NCBI GenBank assembly: GCA_022393335.1
Contig: JAJEKB010021945.1
Span: 377,118 to 441,117 of the forward strand
Length of the DNA: 64,000 bases
Origin: Macrotrachela quadricornifera
Lineage: Eukaryota > Rotifera > Eurotatoria > Philodinida > Philodinidae
Direction: 5' to 3'
The notes beneath the pieces were generated by a model. The model was given only the letters and a program-made list of their open reading frames with translations, did not search any database and had not been told where the DNA came from. The translations under genes and the position numbers were made by a program. How positions within the stretch are numbered: position 1 is the first letter of the stretch; the number at the start of each line of letters is the position of its first letter. Below are positions 56,253-64,000 of this stretch, in pieces.

Positions 56253-57155
56253 ATGGCTAGCACTAGTCTCTTGTTTAATATTAATGAATTAAATGCTGAA
56301 CAACAAATAAAATTTCATACCGTTTACAACGAATTAAAACCAACTCATACATCATACCTTCAATATAAGCTTAATTTACCACAAAAGGTCAAGTTAGATA
56401 GTAACGAAGAAGAAAATGAATGGTGTTATGAATTACATAGATATTTGCGTGCCAGAAAATGGAATGTTAAACATACTATTAAATCTGTTTCGGAAATGAT
56501 ACAATGGCGAATGGATAACCATGTTGATTCAATTCTAGAAAATCAATCCATAATACGTCGAGTGGATCTCATTCGAAGAACAATTCCAAATGCTCATCAT
56601 GGTTATACGAAAACTCATCAACCATTATATATTGAAAAAACGGGTCAAATGCATGTCAATGAGATGCTGAATGGATATACAACAGAGGAATTGATGCAGT
56701 GTCACATATACTGGCTTGAATTTAGTTGTCAACGGGCTCGAGAACGTAGTCGACAAGTGGGTGCACATGTAGAAACTTTTGCTATGATTCATGATTTAAA
56801 GGGAATGAAAATGAAGGCAAGAAAGTTAATTCCTTTTTTTAAACAATGTCTCTACATTGATGATAATTATTATCCTGAACGTTTAGGACAGTTATTTATT
56901 ATAAATCCACCAAAAATTTTTCCTACTCTTTGGAATTTAGTGAAACATTTCGTTGATCCAGTTACGAAATCAAAAATTATTGTCATTAAAAAAGGACCTG
57001 ATACATCAGCGATGTTATTACAATATATTGATTCTGATCAACTACCACTTGAATACGGTGGAAATTGTCAATCATGTCCAACTTCTCCAGATTGTATTCC
57101 TGTTTATGATCAAAAACACGATACTAACGATGATGATGATGACGATGATGACTGA
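56253..57155 (+). CDS. Sec14-like CRAL-TRIO lipid-transfer protein
   Basis: Intronless, 300 residues. Sec14/CRAL-TRIO proteins carry phosphoinositides, tocopherol, retinal or related lipids between membranes. The N-terminal helical lid is visible at about 55-95 (ELHRYLRARKWNVKHTIKSV, QWRMDNHVDSI), the lipid-binding domain at about 115-282: QPLYIEKTG, EELMQCHIYWLEF, FAMIHDLKGM, YYPERLGQLFIINPPKIFPT, LWNLVKHFVDPVTKSKI, and the closing LPLEYGGNC. The C-terminus ends in an eight-residue aspartate run coded by a GAT/GAC microsatellite (57129-57152). The start is taken at the ATG of MASTSLL (56253), since upstream codons lack another ATG in frame. Typical length is about 280-350, so it appears complete. 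Confidence 0.88.
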   Translation: MASTSLLFNINELNAEQQIKFHTVYNELKPTHTSYLQYKLNLPQKVKLDSNEEENEWCYELHRYLRARKWNVKHTIKSVSEMIQWRMDNHVDSILENQSIIRRVDLIRRTIPNAHHGYTKTHQPLYIEKTGQMHVNEMLNGYTTEELMQCHIYWLEFSCQRARERSRQVGAHVETFAMIHDLKGMKMKARKLIPFFKQCLYIDDNYYPERLGQLFIINPPKIFPTLWNLVKHFVDPVTKSKIIVIKKGPDTSAMLLQYIDSDQLPLEYGGNCQSCPTSPDCIPVYDQKHDTNDDDDDDDD

Positions 57156-58858
57156 ATATTGTATTCACTTTTTGCTATCATATACGATAGAGACTATTGA
57201 TTTAAAGTGTTAAGTTATAATACAAAAAGTATTTTTTCTGATATTTAAACATCAGTTCGCTGTTACTACAACTACTAGGTGTGTACGATTGACAGATGGC
57301 ACATGTTGTTTTTTAAAAAAAGGGTCTAAAAATAGCTAATCCACAGGTTGTTAAAACTCATTAAAATAAAGTGACAAAGAGGTAGAACTAATGCTATACC
57401 AATAAGTCTTATATCCGTGGTGAAATTTTAATTCTGGACGTTTGTTGCTAGAAACAGTTATTATGAAGACGTTACGAGAACGCACTTATCGATCTGTTTT
57501 GAACTCTTTCAAAAGACACATTTTTAATGGCTTTAACAACAAAAAAAACAGATCCATTGATGTCAAACAGTACCTTGGATTTCAATAATGTTACTATGAT
57601 ATCCAGTTTTTTTTATTTATAAAGTATAGTGTTCAAAATATAATAAAAGTTGTTAGTGACTTATCTTATTTTTAAAATAGTATTTATTCTCTAAGAATGT
57701 TATTCATTTTTTGAAATACACTCTACCATTTTATCAAACGTATTAATAATTGTAACTGACTGACAGTTTAAATCTTAAGAGTAAGTTTTATCAAAATTAA
57801 TGATCACAATTTATAAAGGACTAGATATTTTATAAATGCACTTTTTTGTTTTCGAAAATGGTCGAAACTCTGAAAGAACAGATTTGAACGTTGCAAAATT
57901 GAGATCGATTTTTGTAAAAAGCGAATTCGTTCTTTCTTATCTATTTTTCTCATAATTGTTCTATGTAACTTCTAGAGATTTTCACGCTGCATACTGTAAT
58001 ATGCATTGATTTTTGTTTAATAGAAAATATCAGGTCAAACAAGACGAAATAAGAAAGAAATGAATTAATCTCTAGTGAAAAAAGCATTAGTTTGCCATGA
58101 CGAAATTTGATTGCTCACAACTTTGTCAAATTTTTTACATAAAAAATCCAACTATAAAATTAATTGTGCTGCGTAATTTACAGAGCTTTTCATGCTACAT
58201 CTTGTAACATATTTTGTTTCAAGGTTCTCTCCTACAAAATGGATTATCCGTTAGCAGACTGCGTATCCTAGCGTAATAGAAATGATCGGCTGCAACAAAG
58301 TACAAGACTCAGAAGTCTGAAATTTTGCACATAATCCTAAATATATCTAACCATTATAACAGAATACTTTGAACTCAAAATGAGGCTTTTAGAAGAACTG
58401 TGAGACAAAACTTTTGTGTTGCCCATGCATAGAACAAAGTCAAATTAGGTTATCATAGTATTTGGTCGATATCTCCATTAAACTCAAATTTGTTTTCAAT
58501 TTTGTTTGATGTAAAATAATCAGCGAAACATTTTCTGTAGAATGGGGTGGAAAGTGCTCTGGTCTCAGAACATTAAAAAAGTGACCCAAACTTCAGGCTC
58601 ATCGGCCCTCCTCCTTTCCGAAGAGATAGAGTTCCTTTTGAAGAGAAACTCAATATTTTCTCGAAGCTTTGCACTTGAACAAATCGAACCTTGAATGTTG
58701 TCATTCATTAGCTAGTGGGAAAAACGATTCATATTTTTGTTACTCGAGATGATCCCCGATTGTTGAAGCATTGTTTCAACTCGTTTCGTTGCGTGATAAA
58801 TAGCAAAATACAAGAAAATTGGCATTCAGCAGTACTCGGACAAAAATTCACTGACGAT
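57156..58858. other. Spacer, nothing recognised
   Basis: AT-rich sequence without supported genes or clear repeats. Confidence 0.5.
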
Positions 58859-59297
58859 TTAATATTGTAAAAAGTCTGTTAAAATTTCTTCCACTGTTGG
58901 TAATTGAACACCTTCTACTTTGTATCGACACAAAGGACATTCATTTTTTCTTCTTAAATGATTCAACATGCATTCATAGTGAAATAAGTGTTGTTTACTG
59001 GGGCATGGCCACATCGCAAATGGTTCATGGCATTTCAAATATTCCTGGCAAATGGAACAGAGTACTTCTTTCCGTTCCAATGCCAAATGAACCGTGTTCG
59101 GATAGCTCTCATGTTCTCGTCGAAACTGAGCAATGAATTCAGCTGTAGCTGGAGTAGTGCGCTCATATATGCGCTCAGCAATATTTTGACCTAGTAAGTT
59201 ATGATGCTGCCAATCTTCTTCTTCTCGAATCAATTGTGCTAATCGGCCTTCTGAAGAGATTCTTGTTTCGATAATTTGCCGTACGCTTGAAGCTAGT
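58859..59297 (-). CDS. RING-H2 finger protein, terminal exon(s)
   Basis: The exon starts after the acceptor TTTTTGTTACAG (59298 side) and continues to TAA at 58859; about 145 residues are visible. RING-H2 ligands near the C-terminus: LCSICQEYL (Cys-X2-Cys), WPCPSKQHLFHYEC (Cys-X4-His-X2-His-X2-Cys) and CPLCRY (Cys-X2-Cys), consistent with an E2-binding E3 ubiquitin ligase. Upstream it is helical and charged (ASSVRQIIETRISSEGRLAQ, IREEEDWQ). The 5' exon(s) could not be fixed; a possible donor GAC|GTATCC lies near 59369, but no start codon in frame was found, and a large palindrome begins at about 59885, so the gene may be incomplete or broken. Confidence 0.7.
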
Positions 59298-59884
59298 CTG
59301 TAACAAAAATATTTTTATATAAAATGATGGATTTTTCCACGATCTATAACATGGACGAAAATCCAATGTGGATACGTCAAACATATGGCTAGGAAGTTCA
59401 AAGAATCATTAAAAATCTAATGTCGAACTCGCAGGCTTCTTCGATATTACGATGGTTGAATAAACCAGGCAGTACAAACAGAGAAATCAAACAGTGAGTT
59501 GCCAAGTAAATTTTCGGCTTGTTTCAAATTAAAGGCGAAATAACGAATGTGCCGGAATAAATGTTCCTCGCATTATCTTAACAATAACTTCATTTCATTT
59601 CATCGATTTGAATTAGAACCTATTTGAAAAGTTTTAACGCTTAATTCTCTCGAAAGCTAATTCTAAATGTTTATGGGAAACTTAGATTAAAGAATTTGGT
59701 GAAAAACTGTTGAAAAGAGGTCTCATGTAAAACTTTCTAACTTGAACTTCAGATTTTTATAATTTTACAATCAGCAGCTTCCAAATATTGTAAACTTAAA
59801 TAAGTCACTTTGTAGAATCTTGAACTTTCTATCAATCCAGCAAATATAAACTTTTACAGTAAAAAGATTTTCGACGAAGCCAGT
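59298..59884. other. Region upstream of the RING exon
   Basis: Possible unidentified 5' exon(s) of the RING gene; no clear coding sequence otherwise. Confidence 0.4.
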
Positions 59885-61332
59885 AAAAGAACGGAATCGA
59901 ATAAGATCACACATCGGCCTATTAACTGTTTTGCGAATCTATCTGTCAATAATAGACATAGAACGATAGATCTTGCTGTATTGAGTATTTTGGTACTATT
60001 TTTTATAGATTTTGAATGCATTCTCATAGATAATTCATTAAATCTTTTTCTGGTAGTTTTGTGCATTTCTCTCTTACACATGATATCATGAGAATTGACT
60101 TCTACACTTGTCCTATATAGATTGAGGCTTTTGAATACCTTCTATATAATGGTTAGCTCGAAGACAGATGGCTCTTAAACATGACAGTAAATAGTTGAGA
60201 CCATCAGACTACCCCATCAGGATGAAAGCGAAACAATAGCCAGATCACTGCTGAAATAGCACAAATCTACTTTTTTTTACTATAGTTAGGGGATAGACTC
60301 ATCTTCAATATAATGTCAAATAATACAAGATTCTAAGTTGATCATTTGAAGTATACCAAGTGTACAATGATTTCAAGACAATTTCTTGAATTTTTAACTA
60401 TAATTATCGATTTTCATGCATCCAATTGATTTCAAGTCATAATGAAAAACATATTTGGGATTAGTATCAAATTTTAAGTCGACACATGCATTTCAGTCTC
60501 TTTCCTCAAAATATTCTCCTGTAGTCCTTCTCAGAGTCCAGTCAAACAACATATATGTTGAAAATTTCATGACTACGATTTCATTTTGTGACGTTTAATG
60601 CGCTTTTAACATTTTGAAAACTTTGAAATTGATTGGAAGTTTCAAATTAATTTTTTGGCGTAATCCATTCTTTGACTGAACTCTGAGAAAGACTACAGGA
60701 GAATATTTTGAGGAAAGAGACTGAAATGCATGTGTCGACTTAAAATTTGATACTAATCCCAAATATGTTTTTCATTATGACTTGAAATCAATTGGATGCA
60801 TGAAAATCGATAATTATAGTTAAAAATTCAAGAAATTGTCTTGAAATCATTGTACACTTGGTATACTTCAAATGATCAACTTAGAATCTTGTATTATTTG
60901 ACATTATATTGAAGATGAGTCTATCCCCTAACTATAGTAAAAAAAAGTAGATTTGTGCTATTTCAGCAGTGATCTGGCTATTGTTTCGCTTTCATCCTGA
61001 TGGGGTAGTCTGATGGTCTCAACTATTTACTGTCATGTTTAAGAGCCATCTGTCTTCGAGCTAACCATTATATAGAAGGTATTCAAAAGCCTCAATCTAT
61101 ATAGGACAAGTGTAGAAGTCAATTCTCATGATATCATGTGTAAGAGAGAAATGCACAAAACTACCAGAAAAAGATTTAATGAATTATCTATGAGAATGCA
61201 TTCAAAATCTATAAAAAATAGTACCAAAATACTCAATACAGCAAGATCTATCGTTCTATGTCTATTATTGACAGATAGATTCGCAAAACAGTTAATAGGC
61301 CGATGTGTGATCTTATTCGTTTCCGTCCTGTT
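59885..61332. repeat. 1.45-kb near-perfect palindrome
   Basis: Arms about 59885-60546 and 60671-61332 (some 662 bp each), spacer 60547-60670. Position pairs sum to about 121217 throughout; only a few differences were seen (for example near both arm ends). Each arm carries the same short frame reading outward from the centre (minus strand 60081-59854; plus strand 61136-61336) starting MCKREMHKTTRKRFNELSMR; it has no family features and is probably not a gene. Confidence 0.9.
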
Positions 61333-61974
61333 CTAGCGTTTTCAAAACAAATCGTTTCTGAATCATTGTTTTCAGACGTTTCGAACAATCGATGTAAGTC
61401 TGTCGAAATTCAATATTTTGAGTCAACTATTGTTTAAATTGAGAGCATTGCCAGAAAACTATCGATCGAACTATCAGAAACAATATCCATCGTGTTGAAT
61501 ATTTTCTTTACTCTGTCAGGTTCTCTTAGTAATAAGGGAAGGATTCGTTTTATACGCAAAATCTACAATTCGACTTCCTGTACCTCCTTTCTCTAGAAAA
61601 ACTCGAGTATTTTACGGCATGAAGTAGAACACTTGAGTCTGCCTGAGACACTGTGTTAAACACTCTTGAACAAGGATTCTACTCCTTAGAAAAAACGAAA
61701 ATCAATCCATTTTGAACGAGAAAATTGTAGATGTTATATGTTTTGAGTTATTTTCTGCTAATGTTTCCGGTTATATAGAAATAGGAAAAAGTTGTGAGTA
61801 GTTTTATAGAGGATGAAATGCTAAATCTTTTTTCACGAAGTCTACTCCTAATCGATGAAAGTAAATAGAGTTACGGGTAGTATAGTTAGATCGCCATTTA
61901 TTCTGGCACACCCGTTACGTTTTTCAACACAAGAAAATAACCTTCATCATTAATATATTCCCTACTGTTATCGA

Positions 61975-62274
61975 TAGGGTTCAGCGGGGCTACCCCAATC
62001 CCTAATTTTTTCCCGAACCCGATCCCGATCCCGTCGGGACCGGGATCAAAATTCCGACTTTTCTCCCGACGGGACGGGTATCCCTGTTAAAAAACGGGAT
62101 CGGGACTAGGAATCCCGAGGAGATACTTTAATGGATTAAAAGTCTGAGTGAGTCGTATTCACAGAAAATGGTAACGGCATTGAAAATCCCGAAAAAATAT
62201 TTTGTCGGGACGGGTTTCGTTCAAGCGGGACAAGATTGGGATCGGAACAAAAAACCCGGTCTCACCGGACCCTA
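61975..62274. mobile_element. 300-bp hAT MITE with perfect 8-bp target duplication and GATCCCG arrays
   Basis: Ends TAGGGTTCAGCGGGG and CTCACCGGACCCTA. Flanking 8 bp are identical, GTTATCGA at 61967-61974 and 62275-62282. The interior is made of CCCGATCCCG, GTCGGGACCGGGA and GACGGGACGGG motifs on both strands. It lies directly beside the C-terminal end of the mariner relic. Confidence 0.88.
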
Positions 62275-62275
62275 G

Positions 62276-63265
62276 TTATCGACAACAGTGGCCCATCTTC
62301 TCGAGTTTGTACATCTCGTTTTTTGCGCAAGTCAAGCTCTTTGACGGAAGAAACGAAGTGAGCTCAGAAGTGAGACTGTTGGAGTCTTTAAAATGTTTCT
62401 CCACCAGATGATTCTGAAGAAAGCGGAACAGACGATAACCCGATGACCGCACGTCTGGGAAATATGATGGACGAGAGAGTACTTTCCAGGCCAACTCTTG
62501 GTTTATCTTCGCGCCATCTTGGCGCCATGTGTCCAGGATTGTCGTGATGAAACATCAGTTCCTTCCGATTGACCAGAGCCGAATATTTTGTAAAATGCTT
62601 CTTGGATCGTCTGTAGTTGATGAGAGTAGACCTCGGCAGTGATGGTTGAGTTGCCGCTGAAAAACTTGTGGAAAAGTGTGTCCTTCGATCCCATCAGATC
62701 CACGAAAGAATCTTCTTTAGGTGAAGATCCACTTTGACATCCGGCAACGGTTTCGGTTCCGGATTCAGGTACTGTCTTTTGCGACCGACGTCAATAAAGA
62801 GGACTCACTTTGTATGTTCAGTAATAAACCACTCAAGAAAGGAGTTGTTATGCTAACAGTGGTGAAGTGAAACGCAACCTGAAACTCAATGGGTCTTGTT
62901 GTTGGTAGACAGTTCACTTAACACCCGACTTCCTTGCTCAAGATCTTTCCAAGCGCGTGAAAATGAGTTTTAACTGTGGGATGGCTACAGCGCAGTTGCT
63001 CCACCAGCTCAGGTGTGGTTTGCCGGGAGATCGTCTCAATCAGGCTTCCTAAGACATCGTCGTTGATGGTCGAAAGGGGTTCATTATGCGGTTGATCAAT
63101 TAAGGTTATGTCATCAGAAAGAAACCTTGCGTACCAGCGATTGCCTGTGAATTTAGTAGTGGAACAGTCGACATACACTTTAGATTTCCTTTGCGGCTGC
63201 CGCTTCTTAGACCTCTTCATTGAAGATAAATAATATACAGTATCGAATGTAAAGTTTTTGTGCAA
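62276..63265 (-). pseudogene. Mariner (Tc1/mariner DD34D-type) transposase, inactivated
   Basis: N-terminus at about 63214 (MKRSKKRQPQRKSKVYVDCS). The helix-turn-helix half with the mariner signature (DDVLGSLIETISRQTTPELV, SHPTVKTHFHALGKI) ends at a stop near 62918. The catalytic half is spread over shifted frames: EPKPLPDVKVDLHLKK around 62730-62775, LVNRKELMFHHDNPGHMA around 62520-62580 (second catalytic Asp region), and the C-terminal block LSRPSYFPDVRSSGYRLF, FLQNHLVEKHF (62494-62276), which contains PDVRSSGYRLF in place of the usual SPDLAPxDYHLF. Several stops and frameshifts: a dead copy. Clear TIRs were not found. Confidence 0.8.
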
Positions 63266-63285
63266 CTATCGAATTCAAAACTATT

Positions 63286-63922
63286 CAGGGTTGAGCAACT
63301 CCGATTCCGGAGCCATATTACTTTCTGAGCGGAGCCGAATTGGAGCAGGCAAATTTCTTCCGGCCCCGAGTTCTCTCAATCATTTCGCATCTCTATGCAA
63401 GTATATTGCAAATGTGCTTCTCTTTCTGAAAGAAACAAACGATAACAATTATCTCCTCTATTCCAAGGTAAAGCAGTGTTTGAATTCTAATGCACTGATT
63501 ATTTGTCGTCAGCTCTTGTATATTTCAAATACAGGCAATGGCAGGACGCGTATTATCTGGCGACGTTCACATGATACCGACAAAATGCAGCATATTCGCG
63601 AAAAAATGTTAACCAAATTTACATTACTCAAGTAGAACTTTTACCTTCTTCAATTAAAGGTGGTTGAGTCCTAATTTCAGATTCGAGTTTATTTTTGTAG
63701 TAGTCTGGGACTTTGTAATTGAAAATGGCCGGTATTGCAAACACCTGCCTTTATTAGCTAATCCTGCTTGCTTAACCACCATTTGATTCCTAGCATAGTG
63801 ATATGTTTTTGAGCCTTAGAAAACTAAAGAAATCGAACGATCGGACGAACAGAGAAAGGTCGGTCTAGAATTGGAGTTAGAGCCCAGAAATGTGAAAGTA
63901 GAGCCGGAGCCGCCCAGTCCTG
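63286..63922. mobile_element. Putative non-autonomous hAT element with GGAGCCG arrays at both ends
   Basis: Left end CAGGGTTGAGCAACTCCGAT then TCCGGAGCC and GGAGCCGAATTGGAGC; right end (minus strand) CAGGACTGGGCGGCTCCGGC TCTAC. The ends match over CAGGRYTGRGCRRCTCCG. Flanking 8-mers (AAACTATT and GAACCAAA) do not match, so the boundaries are provisional. The interior frame at 63258-63635 shows no transposase features. Confidence 0.5.
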
Positions 63923-64000
63923 GAACCAAATACATACTGATATAGTATGAAATCCAGGCAAACCAATAAAATATTCACTAGACAGTATTTTTTTCCATTG

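Noticed and set aside
59854..61336. Two identical 60-residue open frames as a duplicated gene pair
   Set aside because: They are the two arms of a palindrome; the peptide has no family features and the frames diverge at the arm ends.

Overview
This window looks like nuclear DNA of a small metazoan, most likely a bdelloid rotifer of the Adineta/Rotaria type. That assignment is inference. It rests on the very AT-rich sequence, genes with many tiny (about 50-65 bp) GT-AG introns, lineage-typical domain mixes (F-box, U-box plus membrane segment, B-box plus lamin-tail, orphan GPCR), one intronless gene of a bacterial family (HutD), and a dense, very diverse set of decayed DNA transposons. No operons, rRNA, convincing tRNA or CRISPR were seen. 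Two 400-base N gaps lie at 24425-24824 and 42589-42988.

Layout. 1-500: end of a repeat-rich mobile element. 544-17252: the gene-dense part, with an F-box protein (-), a U-box membrane protein (-), repeat debris, a HutD-family protein (-), an 11-exon SLC3A-type amino-acid-transporter heavy chain (-), a tiny ORF with an N-myristoylation-like start (+), a B-box/coiled-coil/lamin-tail protein (+) and a nuclear-looking coiled-coil protein (-). 18965-21096: a three-exon NYN-domain protein with a C-terminal membrane anchor (-). 21357-38085: almost entirely mobile or repetitive. It holds mariner-like foldback elements, a 61-bp tandem repeat, GATA arrays, a 75-bp AT-rich repeat, a palindrome, a LINE reverse-transcriptase relic, a piggyBac-type MITE, a spliced but broken CRESS-virus-type Rep relic, a complete but dead hAT transposon and a roughly 51-bp minisatellite. 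40529-41506: a rhodopsin-type GPCR (-). 41541-50449: foldback elements and minisatellites. 50479-52127: an F-box/GRDP-like (DUF1399) protein (+). 56253-57155: a Sec14/CRAL-TRIO protein (+). 58859-59297: the terminal exon of a RING-H2 protein (-). 59885-61332: a large near-perfect palindrome. 61975-62274: a hAT MITE with a perfect 8-bp target duplication. 62276-63265: a dead mariner transposase.

The host genes do not form a pathway. Several concern ubiquitin ligation (F-box twice, U-box, RING-H2); the others concern membrane transport or signalling (SLC3A, CRAL-TRIO, GPCR) and RNA or nuclear biology (NYN, lamin-tail, coiled-coil). The most unusual content is in the mobile DNA. One family has subterminal hairpin arms that differ between copies yet stay self-complementary. 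Another group consists of hAT-like elements whose ends are built from short, element-specific motifs. There is also a Rep relic that carries spliceosomal introns.
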